A stretch of 64,000 bases of DNA from an uncultured Dialister sp. (GCA_900547785.1 URIB01000005.1:1-64000); one strand, 5' to 3'. Counted from the first letter of the stretch, positions 50,742 through 62,800 are shown. Numbers and translations are program-made. Notes: generated from the sequence alone by a model not told the origin.

Positions 50742-51698
50742 ATGGCGATAAAGAAAAGAATCATCGGTGTAGTTGGAGTAGGGCATGTAGGTGCTCATGC
50801 GGCATTCAATTTGGGAATGATGGGAGTAGCCGATGAGGTACTGCTTTGTGATGTGAAAGAAAGCAAGGTTACAAGTGAAGTGCAGGATTTAAATGATGCG
50901 GTCATGTATATGCCGAATCATGTCATTTACAAAGCGTCCGGTTATGAGGGGCTGAAAGATTGTGATGTCATTATCAATGCTGTGGGAGATATCACGCTTT
51001 GCGCCTCGGGCACGAGAGATGCGGAGCTTGAAAATAGTGTGAAACAGGTGGCGGATTATGTGCCGAAGGTCATGGCGGCCGGTTTTCACGGTATTTTTGT
51101 GAGCATTACCAATCCTTGTGATGTCATTGCCCACCTGATTCAGGAGAAGAGCGGCCTTCCGAAAGGGCATGTGATGGGGACGGGTACTTTACTCGATTCG
51201 TCCCGGCTGATTCACGCCATTTCGGGACAGACGGGTCTTGATCCCCGCGGATTTACGGCGTTTATGATGGGTGAGCACGGAAATTCGCAGATTGTTCCGT
51301 GGTCACAGATTTCCTTTTACGGGAAACCGTTGTCTGAAATGGAGCATGACCCTCAATTTCAATTTGATAAAAAAGAAATTGAGGAAAGAACGATCCGGGG
51401 AGGCTGGGTTACCTATGCTGGCAAGCAATGTACCGAGTATGGAATCGCTTCGGCGGGAGCCACTTTGGTGCGGACGATTCTCCATGATGAAAAACGGATT
51501 CTTCCCTGCTCGGCACCGCTTGACGGTGAGTATGGGCAAGAAGGGATTTTCTGCGGCGTTCCCGCTGTTATTGGGGCGAACGGAGTGGAAAGGGTCATGG
51601 AATACCATTTGACGGAAGAAGAAATGAAACGTTTTACGGAATGCTGTGAAACGATTCGCGCCAATATTGCCAAAGGAAAAGCGGTTTTGGGAGAGTGA
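50742..51698 (+). CDS. LDH/MDH-superfamily L-2-hydroxyacid dehydrogenase, L-2-hydroxyisocaproate dehydrogenase-like
   Basis: The 318-residue NAD-dependent enzyme has VVGVGHVGAHAAFNLGMMG, GFHGIFVSITNPCDVIAHL, VMGTGTLLDSSRLIHAISGQTGLDPR and MGEHGNSQIVPWS with the catalytic His. The substrate loop reads GDITLCASGTRDAEL, without the Gln of lactate or the Arg of malate dehydrogenases, and the overall pattern (GFHG, TNPCDVI, GTGTLLD, GEHGNSQ) recalls lactobacillus L-2-hydroxyisocaproate dehydrogenase. It may reduce branched-chain 2-keto acids. GGGAGGG lies before the ATG. Confidence 0.85.
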   Translation: MAIKKRIIGVVGVGHVGAHAAFNLGMMGVADEVLLCDVKESKVTSEVQDLNDAVMYMPNHVIYKASGYEGLKDCDVIINAVGDITLCASGTRDAELENSVKQVADYVPKVMAAGFHGIFVSITNPCDVIAHLIQEKSGLPKGHVMGTGTLLDSSRLIHAISGQTGLDPRGFTAFMMGEHGNSQIVPWSQISFYGKPLSEMEHDPQFQFDKKEIEERTIRGGWVTYAGKQCTEYGIASAGATLVRTILHDEKRILPCSAPLDGEYGQEGIFCGVPAVIGANGVERVMEYHLTEEEMKRFTECCETIRANIAKGKAVLGE

Positions 51699-51707
51699 CG
51701 TTGCAAG

Positions 51708-51734
51708 AAAAGCGGAGGTAAAAGTCCGCTTTTT
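51708..51734 (+). terminator. Terminator after the hydroxyacid dehydrogenase
   Basis: AAAAGCGGA (51708-51716) pairs with TCCGCTTTT (51725-51733). Confidence 0.85.
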
Positions 51735-51805
51735 GTTTTGCTGGATTTCTTTTATTTTGAGGAAATAGTTTGTGCTCCATTCGTTATTTTTAAGTGATAT
51801 ATCTA

Positions 51806-51834
51806 TTGAAATAAAGAGCGGTGACCAGTACAAT
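51806..51834 (+). promoter_or_regulatory. Promoter of pyc
   Basis: TTGAAA (51806-51811), 17 bases, TACAAT (51829-51834). Confidence 0.75.
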
Positions 51835-51886
51835 AATAAATATATAGGAAGATAACAAGGTGGGTTAATACATCAGGGGGATTCTC

Positions 51887-54800
51887 ATGAGAAAAATCAA
51901 CAAAGTTTTAGTAGCCAATCGAGGAGAGATCGCCATTCGTGTGTTTCGTGCATGTAATGAGTTGGGCATCAGAACGGTAGCGATTTATTCCAAGGAAGAT
52001 GTGCTGTCGCTTCACCGCAACCGTGCCGATGAAGCTTATTTGGTGGGTGAAAATGACAAGCCCATTGATGCCTATCTCGATATTGAGGATATCATCCGCA
52101 TTTGTAAGGAGCATCATGTCGATGCCATCCATCCGGGGTACGGATTTCTCGCGGAAAATGCAAAATTGGCAAAACGATGCGAAGAGGAAGGAATTATCTT
52201 TATCGGTCCGAGAGTAGAGCATCTGATTATGTTCGGCGATAAGGTGAATGCCCGTATCCAGGCGGAAAAAGCGGATATTCCCAGAATCCCCGGCACGAAA
52301 GGGGCGGTTCGTGATTTCTCTGAGGTCAAGGCATTTGCGGAAGAGCATGGTTTCCCCGTCATGATTAAAGCGGTCAACGGTGGCGGCGGTCGCGGCATGA
52401 GAAATGTAGACTGCATGGAAGATTTGGAAGAAGCGTACCATAGAGCGAAGTCGGAAGCGAAAATGGCTTTTGGTGATGACGAGGTGTACGTAGAAAAGTG
52501 CGTCATGAACCCGAAGCATATCGAGGTTCAGATTTTGGGCGATGAAGCGGGGAATGTGGTGCATCTCTTTGAAAGAGACTGCTCCATACAGCGCCGTCAT
52601 CAAAAGGTCATAGAAATGGCGCCTGCCTGGTCTTTGCCGCAGAGCTTGCGGAATGACATCTGTGAAGCGGCTGTCAAGCTGATGAAAAATGTAGGCTATT
52701 TGAATGCGGGAACGGTAGAGTTTTTGGTTAATGAAGATGAAAAGCATTTTTATTTCATTGAAGTCAATCCCCGTGTGCAGGTGGAACATACCGTAACGGA
52801 AATGATCACCGATGTGGATATCGTCAAGACACAGATTCTGATTGCCGAAGGCTACTCTTTGGACAGTGAGGAAATAGCCATCGGATTGCAGTCTGATATC
52901 TGGTTTAAAGGCGTGTCTGTCCAGTGCCGTATCACGACGGAAGATCCGAAAAACGGGTTTATGCCGGATACGGGAAAAATTGTCGCATACCGTTCCGGCG
53001 GCGGCCCCGGCATCCGTCTTGATGCGGGGACGGCCTATACGGGAGCAGTCATTACACCGTACTATGATTCTCTCCTCGTCAAAGTGACAGCTCATGCGCT
53101 CCATCCTGCCGATGTGATTCACCGTATGCTCCGATGCCTTGATGAGTTTCGTATCAGCGGCGTGAAAACAAATATTTATTTCCTTCAAAATGTACTGCGG
53201 ACAGAAGATTTTGTGCAGGGGCTTTGTGATGTTAATTACATCGACAAGCATCCGCAACTTTTGGAAGACAGCCATCTCATCAGCGACAGGGGCACCAAGC
53301 TTTTGTGCTACATCGGGGATATTATTGTGAACGGCTATGCAGGAGCGGGTCATCAGGACAAACCTGATTTTGCCGATGTACCGCAGCTTCCTTCCGATGA
53401 ATCGCCGGTACCTGAAGGAACGAGGCAGCTTTTGGACAAGCTGGGACCGGAAAAATTTGCGAAATGGGTGCAGGACCAAAAAGAGGTCATGTTCATGGAC
53501 ACCACATATCGTGATGCCCACCAGTCACTTTTGGCTACCCGTGTGAGAACGCATGATATCATGAATGCGATCCGCTATACGGCGCGTCATGTGCCGCAGC
53601 TTTTTTCCTTTGAAAATTGGGGCGGTGCCACTTTTGATGTAGCGTACCGGTTCCTTGACGAAAGCCCTTGGGACCGTCTCCGTCAAATGAGAAAGGCGGC
53701 GCCGAATATTTTATTCCAGATGCTGACCCGCGGGGCCAATACGGTAGGCTATACGAATTATCCGGAAAATGTAGTCCGTCATTTCATTGACCGGGCGGCA
53801 GAGAACGGTGTCGATGTATTCCGTATTTTCGACTGCTTGAACCAGCTTTCCCATATGACGATTTCCATTGACGAAGTCAGGAAAAAAGGGAAACTGGCAG
53901 AGGCCTGCTTCTGCTACACCGGGGACATTATGGATCCGGCACGGCAAAAATATTCTTTAAAATATTACACAGACCTTGCGAAAGAAATGGAAAAGGCGGG
54001 GGCTAATATTATAGCCATTAAGGATATGGCGGGACTTTTGAAACCGGAAGCCGCGTATGCTTTGATTTCCGCATTAAAAGATGCTGTCGATCTGCCTGTC
54101 CATCTCCACAGCCACGAAGGCGGCGGACTGACACTCTACAGCTATGCGAAAGCAGTTGAGGCGGGAGTTGATATCGTCGATGTGGCAACAGGGGCGCTCT
54201 CCAACGGTACGAGCCAGCCTTCTATGACGGCGATGTACTATGCGCTGCAAAATCATCCGCGGCAGCCGAAACTCGACATTGACGCTCTGGAAACAATTGA
54301 CCGGTACTGGCAATCTGTCCGTCCCTACTATGCAGGGGTAGACAGCAAAATGGCAAGTCCGAATACAACGCTTTTCCAGCATGAAATGCCGGGAGGGCAG
54401 TTCTCCAATCTGCGCCAGCAGGCGACAGCGGTAGGATTGGGAGACCGGTGGCCTGAAGTTTGCCGCATGTATGCGAAAGTGAATATGATGTTCGGCGATA
54501 TTATTAAAGTGACGCCGTCTTCTAAAGTGGTGGGCGACATGACGCTCTTTATGGTGCAGAATGGGCTGACGGAAGAAGATATTTATGAAAAAGGACATAC
54601 TTTGGACTTCCCGCGATCCGTGGTAGATTTCTTTGACGGGAAATTGGGGATTCCCTATGGCGGATTCCCTGAAAAGCTGCAAAAAATTATTCTCCGCGGA
54701 GAAAAGCCGCATTTGGAATCCCGCCCGGCAGATGTGGATTTCGAAAAAGTCAAAGAAGAAATGAAAGAGAAAAACATGCCTTTGCGGGAAGAAGATGTTT

Positions 54801-55315
54801 CTTCGTATTGCATTTATCCGAAAGTATTTAGCGATTATGTCGACAGATACAAAAAGTTCGGGGATCTGTCCGTCCTTGATACGCCGACTTTCTTTTTCGG
54901 CATGAAGCCGGGGGAAGAAATCCGGGTCAATATAGAAGAAGGAAAAATGCTTCTGATCCGCCTTGACGGTGTAAGCAAAGCTGATGGAGAAGGAAACCGG
55001 AAAATCGGTTTCGAGCTGAACGGGATGCCCCGGGAAATCAAAGTGCATGATAAACATGTGGCGGATACGGTCGTGACTTCCAGAAAAGCAGATAAAGATA
55101 TACCGGGAGAAATCGGAGCCACATTGTCAGGCGCTGTCGTGAAACTTCTCGTTGAAAAAGGAAGTCATGTGGGAAAAGGAGAACCCGTCATCGTTACGGA
55201 AGCGATGAAAATGGAAACGACGATTACCTCCCCTGTAGACGGAATCGTCAGTGAAATTCATGTAAAACCGGGAGCGCGGATAGAATCTGGCGATCTTCTT
55301 ATGGTGATTGAATGA
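51887..55315 (+). CDS. pyc: Pyruvate carboxylase
   Basis: The 1142-residue biotin enzyme makes oxaloacetate from pyruvate, CO2 and ATP. The biotin carboxylase domain (1-~450) has IKAVNGGGGRGMRNV and FIEVNPRVQVEHTVTE; the carboxyltransferase domain has FMDTTYRDAHQSLLATRVRTHD (about 534-555), and the carrier domain ends with TEAMKMETT (biotinyl Lys about 1108). All parts of a single-chain enzyme are present. CAGGGGG precedes the ATG. With the fumarate and decarboxylase genes it feeds C4-acid metabolism. Confidence 0.97.
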   Translation: MRKINKVLVANRGEIAIRVFRACNELGIRTVAIYSKEDVLSLHRNRADEAYLVGENDKPIDAYLDIEDIIRICKEHHVDAIHPGYGFLAENAKLAKRCEEEGIIFIGPRVEHLIMFGDKVNARIQAEKADIPRIPGTKGAVRDFSEVKAFAEEHGFPVMIKAVNGGGGRGMRNVDCMEDLEEAYHRAKSEAKMAFGDDEVYVEKCVMNPKHIEVQILGDEAGNVVHLFERDCSIQRRHQKVIEMAPAWSLPQSLRNDICEAAVKLMKNVGYLNAGTVEFLVNEDEKHFYFIEVNPRVQVEHTVTEMITDVDIVKTQILIAEGYSLDSEEIAIGLQSDIWFKGVSVQCRITTEDPKNGFMPDTGKIVAYRSGGGPGIRLDAGTAYTGAVITPYYDSLLVKVTAHALHPADVIHRMLRCLDEFRISGVKTNIYFLQNVLRTEDFVQGLCDVNYIDKHPQLLEDSHLISDRGTKLLCYIGDIIVNGYAGAGHQDKPDFADVPQLPSDESPVPEGTRQLLDKLGPEKFAKWVQDQKEVMFMDTTYRDAHQSLLATRVRTHDIMNAIRYTARHVPQLFSFENWGGATFDVAYRFLDESPWDRLRQMRKAAPNILFQMLTRGANTVGYTNYPENVVRHFIDRAAENGVDVFRIFDCLNQLSHMTISIDEVRKKGKLAEACFCYTGDIMDPARQKYSLKYYTDLAKEMEKAGANIIAIKDMAGLLKPEAAYALISALKDAVDLPVHLHSHEGGGLTLYSYAKAVEAGVDIVDVATGALSNGTSQPSMTAMYYALQNHPRQPKLDIDALETIDRYWQSVRPYYAGVDSKMASPNTTLFQHEMPGGQFSNLRQQATAVGLGDRWPEVCRMYAKVNMMFGDIIKVTPSSKVVGDMTLFMVQNGLTEEDIYEKGHTLDFPRSVVDFFDGKLGIPYGGFPEKLQKIILRGEKPHLESRPADVDFEKVKEEMKEKNMPLREEDVSSYCIYPKVFSDYVDRYKKFGDLSVLDTPTFFFGMKPGEEIRVNIEEGKMLLIRLDGVSKADGEGNRKIGFELNGMPREIKVHDKHVADTVVTSRKADKDIPGEIGATLSGAVVKLLVEKGSHVGKGEPVIVTEAMKMETTITSPVDGIVSEIHVKPGARIESGDLLMVIE

Positions 55316-55393
55316 CCGGAGTAAATAACGGATTTTAAATCCGTTGTTTAAATACAAGTGAGTCAGGGTAAAAACCCGGAAAAGGAGTAAGAA

Positions 55394-55558
55394 ATGAAAA
55401 AATATGTTTGCAAGGCATGCGGATGGGTGTATGATGAAGCTTTGGGAGATCCGGACAACGGAATTGCACCGGGAACCAAGTGGGAAGATTTACCCGATGA
55501 TTTCAAATGTCCCCTTTGCGGCGTGGACAAAGATGAATTTGAAGTTTACGAAGATTAA
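55394..55558 (+). CDS. Rubredoxin
   Basis: The 54-residue iron protein has the four ligands in YVCKACGW and FKCPLCG, with the aromatic residues expected of rubredoxins (Tyr4, Trp11, Tyr13, Phe37). It passes electrons in anaerobes, often to peroxide- or superoxide-reducing enzymes; no such partner is next to it. AAAGGAG precedes the ATG. It follows pyc after 78 bases and may share its transcript. Confidence 0.96.
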   Translation: MKKYVCKACGWVYDEALGDPDNGIAPGTKWEDLPDDFKCPLCGVDKDEFEVYED

Positions 55559-55566
55559 ATAAAAAG

Positions 55567-55603
55567 AAAACGGTCCTGTCTGAATTGGCAGGATCGTTTT
55601 TTC
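55567..55603 (+). terminator. Terminator after rubredoxin
   Basis: AAAACGGTCCTG (55567-55578) pairs with CAGGATCGTTTT (55589-55600), then T residues. The next 240 bases to the rpoB promoter are AT-rich and hold no gene. Confidence 0.85.
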
Positions 55604-55844
55604 GTGCTTTTTTTCACTGTAGAGATGCATTCTTTCGTGTAAAAAAGATTTCGGGAATCCCGGCGGTTTGGTTTGCAAAGAAAAGAATTAAATGATAGAA
55701 TAAACCGAAAGCACATTTCAATAAATAATGCAAGAGGAAAATCAATAGATAGAAAAGTTCTATATCGAATAAAAATTATTTTATAAAAGGTAAAAACTGT
55801 TTGCGCATATAAAATAATTTTATTAAAAGGCTTAGAAGAATTTA

Positions 55845-55873
55845 TTGAAATAAGTGTTCTTGTATATTATAAT
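55845..55873 (+). promoter_or_regulatory. Promoter of rpoBC
   Basis: TTGAAA (55845-55850), 17 bases, TATAAT (55868-55873); leader of about 130 bases. Confidence 0.8.
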
Positions 55874-55918
55874 AATTTTTCATGAAAGTTTTATTTTACA
55901 GTTTTGAAAATGTATAGG

Positions 55919-55957
55919 AAAGCAAGGTTATCCGTTATCTGACCTTGCTTTGTTTTT
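55919..55957 (+). terminator. Terminator-like hairpin in the rpoB leader (possible attenuator)
   Basis: AAAGCAAGGT (55919-55928) pairs perfectly with ACCTTGCTTT (55942-55951), followed by GTTTTT. It stands between the promoter and the rpoB start, so it could attenuate rpoBC transcription. Confidence 0.7.
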
Positions 55958-56010
55958 CCTCGTTTCCAAGTCATGAATTTTATGTGTAGAAGGAAAGGGT
56001 GAGGCGTGGA

Positions 56011-59000
56011 ATGCCCAACAGCAAAATGTTCAGACCCGTCCGTGTAGGTAAAAAGAAAAGATATACCTACGCCAGATCTCAGGAGGTTTTGGGGATGCCC
56101 CATCTCCTCGATTTACAGACCAAGTCTTATGAATGGTTCTGTGAGGAAGGGTTAAAAGATGTGTTTGCGGATATTTCTCCGATTGAAGACAGTGCCCATA
56201 AGTGGGCGCTTCATTTCGGGGAGTACTATTTCAAGAAAGAAAAGTACAGCATTGACGAATGTAAATCCCGAGATGCTACGTATTCTGCGCCGCTGCAGGT
56301 AAAGGTACAACTCGTCAATAAAGAAACGGGAGAGATTAAAGAACACGATCTCTTCATGGGCGATTTCCCGATTATGACGAATACGGGGACATTTATCATC
56401 AACGGTGCGGAACGTGTTATCGTATCCCAGCTCGTTCGTTCGCCCGGCGTTTACTACAAGAAAGAAATTGATACGTTCGGTAAAGAAATCTATTCCGCCC
56501 AGCTGATTCCGAATCGCGGGGCCTGGATTGAGTTGGAAACGGATGCGAACGGAGTCGTTTTTGTCCGTATTGACCGGAACAGAAAAATGCCGGTTACTTA
56601 TCTGGTTCGTGCTTTGGGCTTTTCTTCCAATGAAGAAATCATGGAGCTTTTCAATAACGATATCCACATCGAAGAGACATTGAAGAAAGACCAGACGACA
56701 ACGACGAAAGAAGCGCTTATTGAGATTTACAAAAAGCTGCGTCCCGGTGAACCGGCTACGGAAGAGAGCGGTATCACCCTGCTCCGTAATTTCTTTTACG
56801 ATCCCCGCCGGTATGATCTGGCTAAAGTGGGGCGTTACAAGTTAAATAAGAAGCTTTCCTGGGAAAACCGTCTGAAAGGACACCGAACGGAAGGACCAGT
56901 TGTGGATACGGAAACCGGGGAAGTGATTATTCAGGGCAATGCGATTATTGACGACGAAGCGATAGAAATTCTTCGCAAGAGCGGAGTCTTCAGTCGCGGT
57001 GAAATGGTGGAAGTCATGACCCAGAAAGAAGACGGCACGCCTGTCAAAGTCATTTCTTCCAGCGGTATGCATGAAGATAACTTCCGCACTTTGGACAGAG
57101 CGGACATTATTGCAACGATTGACTATTTGCTGAATATGATTCAAGGGTACGGACGGCCGGATGATATTGACCATTTAGGAAATCGCCGTGTCCGTATGGT
57201 AGGAGAACTTTTGCAAAACCAGTTCCGTATCGGGCTGTCCCGTATGGAGCGCGTTGTCCGTGAAAGAATGACAACCCAGGATCAGGATAAAATGACAGCC
57301 CAGGCGTTGGTCAATATTCGTCCTGTCGTAGCAGCCATCAAAGAGTTCTTCGGAAGCTCCCAGCTTTCCCAGTTTATGGATCAGACGAATCCTCTGGCGG
57401 AACTGACTCATAAACGCCGTCTTTCCGCATTGGGACCGGGCGGTCTTTCCAGAGAACGTGCAGGCTTTGAAGTTCGTGACGTGCATTATTCCCATTATGG
57501 GCGTATGTGTCCGGTAGAAACACCGGAAGGTCCGAATATCGGTCTGATTTCTTCCCTTTCCAACTACGGAATTGTCAATAAATACGGTCTGATTGAAACG
57601 CCGTACCGTCTTGTTGACCCGAAAACACATCGTGTTACTGATAAATGCCGGTATGTAACAGCTGATATTGAAGAAGATAAAATCATAGCACAGGCGAGTG
57701 AAGTACTGACGAAAGACGGAAAGTTTGTAGACCGTTATGTGGCGTGCCGACATGGTGCGGACGTGTTGGAAGCCCTTCCTGAAGAAGTCGATTTGATGGA
57801 CGTATCGCCGAAGCAGGTGGTTTCCATCGGTACATCTTTGATTCCGTTTTTGGAACATGATGATACGAACCGTGCTCTTATGGGAGCGAACATGCAGCGT
57901 CAGGCCGTTCCCCTTCTCCGGCCGGAAGCGCCGCTTGTAGGAACAGGCATGGAATGGGTGGCCGGGCAGGACTCCGGTGTCTGCGTTCTTGCCAAAAGGT
58001 TCGGCGTGGTTACTGAGGTCACGGGGCGGACGATTACCGTTAAGGCGGATAATGGCGAATATGACAGCTATGACCTGATTAAATTTATGCGTTCCAACCA
58101 GAGTACCTGTATCAATCAGCGTCCTATCGTTTACAAAGGAGACCGGGTAGAAGCGGGTCAGACTTTGGCGGACGGCATGGCGACCGATGGCGGTGAACTG
58201 GCTTTGGGACACAATGTCCTTGTGGCCTTTGTATCCTGGGAAGGATATAACCATGAAGATGCGGTTCTGATTTCCGAGCGTCTTTGCAGTGATGATTTAT
58301 ATACATCTATCCATATTGAGGAGTACGAATGTGACTCAAGAGATACGAAGCTGGGTGAAGAAGAAATTACCCGACAGCTTTCCTCTGTCGGTGAAGATGC
58401 ATTAAAAGATCTTGATGAAAACGGGATTATCCGCATCGGTGCCGACGTGCGGCCGGGCGATATTCTTGTCGGCAAAGTGACGCCGAAAGGAGAAACGGAA
58501 CTTACGCCGGAAGAAAGACTTCTCAGAGCCATTTTCGGGGATAAAGAAAGAGAAGTGAGAGATACATCTCTGCGTGTACCTCACGGTGAATTCGGAAAAG
58601 TTGTTGATGTCAAGGTGTTTACCCGTGAAAATGGCGATGAACTTGCACCGGGCGTTAATAAATTGGTTCGTGTCTATATTGCACAGAAACGTAAAATCCG
58701 TGAAGGCGATAAAATGGCGGGCCGTCACGGAAACAAGTGCGTATGCTCTCGCATTATGCCTGTTGAAGATATGCCGTTTACGCCTGACGGACGGCCTGTC
58801 GATTTGGTTTTGAATCCTCTCGGCGTTCCGTCCCGTATGAATATCGGGCAGATTCTTGAAATCCATTTATCCTGGGCGTGCCATATGCTTGGAGAAGAAA
58901 TTAAAGCGGCACAAAAAGATCCGAAGCAGGCGAAGATTCTTGAAAAAAGACTCCGCAAAGCCGGATATGACTTTGATGCTTACGGGATGCCTGAACCTAC

Positions 59001-59802
59001 CGATTCGGGGATTCATATAGCAACTCCCGTCTTTGACGGCTGCCGTGACGAGGATTTGGCAGCGACGCTGGCGGCAGCGGGACTTCCTGTCAATGCAAAG
59101 TCTGAATTGTATGACGGCCGTACCGGTGAAAAGTTGGACGGACAGGTGACTATCGGCTGGAAATATATGCTGAAACTCCATCACCTGGTAGACGATAAAA
59201 TTCATGCCCGCTCCACAGGTCCTTATTCGCTCGTGACCCAGCAGCCGCTCGGCGGTAAAGCGCAGTTCGGCGGACAGCGTTTCGGGGAAATGGAAGTATG
59301 GGCGCTGGAAGCTTATGGAGCCGCCTATACACTCCAGGAAATTTTGACGGTAAAATCCGATGACGTCATCGGACGAGTGAAAGCTTACGAGAAGATTGTC
59401 AAAGGGGAAAATATCCCGAATCCGGGAGTGCCGGAATCTTTCAAGGTTCTTATGAAAGAACTCCAGTCTATCGGACTCGACGTCAGAATTTTAAATGAAA
59501 ACGATGAAGAAGTTGTATTGAAAGAATTAGACGAATCCGATTTAGAGCAGGGATTCGGCGGCGGACGTTTCCGCAAAGAAGAAGTGAAAGAAGCCATGGA
59601 AGGCGATGATGCCGTATCCGCCTCCCGGGGAGCGATGGAATCCAACATTTCCGGAGAAGGAAAAGGAACACAGCTGAATGATGTAGCTTCTTTCAATGAT
59701 ACCCTTGAGGCGGAAGTGACCGCTGATGAACCTGAAGATTCTTCTTTTACTGAAACCGATATTGATATGGAAACGGGTCTTGCCGATGACCCTGAAGCCT
59801 GA
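56011..59802 (+). CDS. rpoB: RNA polymerase beta subunit
   Basis: The 1263-residue subunit forms one jaw of RNA polymerase. The rifampicin region reads [30 protein letters not shown], with Asp, His and Ser at the usual resistance positions intact. [39 protein letters not shown] and the C-terminal [24 protein letters not shown] are also clear. ATG 56011 fits better than GTG 55999, which is almost on the ribosome site. An acidic tail of about 90 residues follows the conserved part. Confidence 0.96.
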   Translation: MPNSKMFRPVRVGKKKRYTYARSQEVLGMPHLLDLQTKSYEWFCEEGLKDVFADISPIEDSAHKWALHFGEYYFKKEKYSIDECKSRDATYSAPLQVKVQLVNKETGEIKEHDLFMGDFPIMTNTGTFIINGAERVIVSQLVRSPGVYYKKEIDTFGKEIYSAQLIPNRGAWIELETDANGVVFVRIDRNRKMPVTYLVRALGFSSNEEIMELFNNDIHIEETLKKDQTTTTKEALIEIYKKLRPGEPATEESGITLLRNFFYDPRRYDLAKVGRYKLNKKLSWENRLKGHRTEGPVVDTETGEVIIQGNAIIDDEAIEILRKSGVFSRGEMVEVMTQKEDGTPVKVISSSGMHEDNFRTLDRADIIATIDYLLNMIQGYGRPDDIDHLGNRRVRMVGELLQNQFRIGLSRMERVVRERMTTQDQDKMTAQALVNIRPVVAAIKEFFGSSQLSQFMDQTNPLAELTHKRRLSALGPGGLSRERAGFEVRDVHYSHYGRMCPVETPEGPNIGLISSLSNYGIVNKYGLIETPYRLVDPKTHRVTDKCRYVTADIEEDKIIAQASEVLTKDGKFVDRYVACRHGADVLEALPEEVDLMDVSPKQVVSIGTSLIPFLEHDDTNRALMGANMQRQAVPLLRPEAPLVGTGMEWVAGQDSGVCVLAKRFGVVTEVTGRTITVKADNGEYDSYDLIKFMRSNQSTCINQRPIVYKGDRVEAGQTLADGMATDGGELALGHNVLVAFVSWEGYNHEDAVLISERLCSDDLYTSIHIEEYECDSRDTKLGEEEITRQLSSVGEDALKDLDENGIIRIGADVRPGDILVGKVTPKGETELTPEERLLRAIFGDKEREVRDTSLRVPHGEFGKVVDVKVFTRENGDELAPGVNKLVRVYIAQKRKIREGDKMAGRHGNKCVCSRIMPVEDMPFTPDGRPVDLVLNPLGVPSRMNIGQILEIHLSWACHMLGEEIKAAQKDPKQAKILEKRLRKAGYDFDAYGMPEPTDSGIHIATPVFDGCRDEDLAATLAAAGLPVNAKSELYDGRTGEKLDGQVTIGWKYMLKLHHLVDDKIHARSTGPYSLVTQQPLGGKAQFGGQRFGEMEVWALEAYGAAYTLQEILTVKSDDVIGRVKAYEKIVKGENIPNPGVPESFKVLMKELQSIGLDVRILNENDEEVVLKELDESDLEQGFGGGRFRKEEVKEAMEGDDAVSASRGAMESNISGEGKGTQLNDVASFNDTLEAEVTADEPEDSSFTETDIDMETGLADDPEA

Positions 59803-59825
59803 TTCCGGAAAGGAGCGCCAATAAA

Positions 59826-62800
59826 TTGTTAGATGTAAACGAATTTGACTCTATGAAAATAGGTATCGCTTCTCCGGAAAAGATCAAAGAATGGTCACAC
59901 GGAGAAGTTACAAAACCGGAAACAATTAATTACCGCACTTTGAAAGCGGAAGCGGACGGTCTTTTCTGTGAAAGAATTTTCGGACCGACAAAAGACTGGG
60001 AATGTAAATGCGGTAAATATAAAAAGATGCGTTATAAAGGCACAGTCTGTGATAAGTGCGGTGTTGAAGTAACGAGTGCCAAAGTCCGTCGTGAAAGAAT
60101 GGGACACATTGAACTGGCATGCCCGGTTTCCCATATCTGGTATTTCAAAGGGACACCGAGCCGTATAGGGTTGATTCTCGATGTATCGCCCCGCCAGTTG
60201 GAAAGAGTCCTGTATTTCGCAGCCTATATCGTTATTGATAAAGGAGATACCAACCTCCAAGACAAGCAGGTGCTGAATGAACAGGAATACCAGCAGGCCG
60301 TTCAGGAATACGGCATCGGCTCTTTTAAAGCACAGATGGGGGCCGAAGCAATCCAAAAGCTTTTGCAGAATCTGGATCTTCTTGCTTTGGAAAAACAGCT
60401 GAAAGAAGATGTGGAAAGCAGCAGTAACCAGCGGAGGGTGCGGAGCATCCGTCGTCTGGAAGAAGTGGAAGCATTCCTGCATTCCGGAAATAAACCGGAG
60501 TGGATGATCCTTACTGTGCTTCCCGTGATTCCGCCGGATCTCCGTCCGATGGTACAACTTGACGGCGGGCGTTTTGCCACCAGCGATTTAAATGATTTGT
60601 ACCGCCGTGTCATCAATAGAAACAATCGTCTGAAACGTTTAATGGGCATGGGAGCCCCGGAAATTATTGTCCGCAACGAAAAACGCATGCTCCAGGAAGC
60701 TGTTGACGCTCTCATTGATAACGGCCGCCGCGGCAGAGCTGTAAGCGGACCGGGAAACAGACCTCTCAAATCCCTTTCGGATATGCTCAAGGGTAAGCAG
60801 GGACGTTTCCGTCAGAATCTCCTCGGAAAACGTGTAGACTATTCGGGCCGTTCGGTTATCGTAGTAGGGCCGGAACTGAAAATGTACCAATGCGGACTGC
60901 CTAAAGAAATGGCTATCGAATTGTTCAAGCCGTTTATCATGCATGAGCTGATTAAGCGTGAAATGGCAAGCAATTTAAAAATTGCCCGCAAAAAAGTGGA
61001 TAAATTGGCACCGGAAGTTTGGGATGTCCTGAGTGATGTGATCAAAGAACATCCGGTACTTCTTAACCGTGCGCCTACATTGCACCGTCTCGGTATTCAG
61101 GCGTTTGAACCGATCCTTTGGGAAGGCCGGGCGATTAAATTACATCCGCTCGTCTGCCCCGGTTATAATGCGGACTTTGACGGCGACCAGATGGCATGCC
61201 ACCTGCCTCTTTCCGTGGAAGCACAGGCGGAAGCAAGAACCCTGATGCTGTCTATCAATAATATTTTATCGACAAAAGACGGAAAACCGGTAGCTATTCC
61301 CTCCCAGGATATGATCCTCGGCGCCTACTATCTGACGATTGTCAAAGAAGATAAAGAAGCGGAAGATGCATTGGATTCATCCAAGCTCCACGCATTTACC
61401 GGCTATGATGAAGTGATGATCGCCTATGCGCTGAAGCAGGTGGATATTCATGAATTTATCAAGGTGGAAGTGCCCGGACACGGTCTTGTCGTAACGACGC
61501 CGGGACGCCTGATTTTCAACTATGCGATTCCGGAAGAACTCCGCTTCTTCTACAAGCGTGATGACGGCACCACCGGTCTCGGAATCACAATCGGCAAAAA
61601 GCAGATGGGTAAACTTGTTAACGACTGCTTCAAAAAACTGGGATTCAAAGCGACAGGCGATCTCTTGGACGCCATTAAAGCGCTCGGATTCCACTATGCG
61701 CTGATTTCGGGTATTTCCATCGGCATATACGATGTGGCGGTACCGGAAAAGAAAGACCTTATTTTATCGGAAAGCGATAAACAGGTCGAAAAAGTGAAAA
61801 AATTCTATCGCCGCGGTCTGATGACGGACGAAGAACGATATAGAAAAGTTGTTAAAATTTGGGAAAAAGCGACCAATGATGTCGGAGAAGCCATGAAGGC
61901 TTCCATGACGAAGATGAACCCGTTGACCATGATGGCGCAGTCGGGAGCCCGCGGTAATGATAACCAGATCCGCCAGCTTGCAGGTATGCGCGGTCTGATT
62001 GCCGATACATCGGGCAAAACGGTGGAACTTCCTGTTAAAGCGAACTTCCGTGAAGGACTCACCGTGCTTGACTACTTTACATCTTCCCACGGTGCCCGCA
62101 AAGGTCTTGCCGATACGGCTCTCCGTACAGCCGACTCCGGCTATCTGACCCGCCGTCTTGTTGATGTATCGCAAGATGTCATTGTCCGCGAAGAAGATTG
62201 TGATGTGCAGGTTCTGAATTTTGACAGAGAACTGAATGTAATTTCTTCACGTCCCGCCATCCGCCATCTTTACCAGGAACAAAAGGGGAAACTCATCGGC
62301 TCCATTTTGGAAGAAGATGTATTGAACCGGAAAAGCGGAGATATTCTTCTTGTCAAAGGAAAAACGCTGGATGCGGCCGATATCGCATTGATGAATAAGA
62401 ATCTTGTCGACTCGGTGACAATCACCGTTCCGGGAGTGGAAGAAAGTGCGGCGGAAACGATTACCTTTGATGTAACGTCCGCAGTCAATGAATATGATGC
62501 GGCCATGAAACATCATATGACCGAACATTTCTCGGGAGCTAAGCTGGAAGAGGCGGCGCTGAACCGCAAAGGAGAAGAAATCCTCCCGCAGGGCACATGT
62601 ATTGACGAAAAAACGGCGGATCAGATTTTGGAAGCCGATGTTCCTTTGATCCGTGTTCGTATGGATCGCGTAAAAGGAATTGAAGTTCGTAAGATCACGG
62701 AAATGGGAAGGCTCATTGAATCTTTGGCGGACCGGATTGCCGGCCGCTGTCCTGTAGAAGATGTGCTGCACCCTGAAACCGGAGAACTCATTGCGAAAAA

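Noticed and set aside
56152..58254. Long antisense frames within rpoB, pyc and rpoC
   Set aside because: They mirror the codon pattern of the sense genes and lack sites or motifs.
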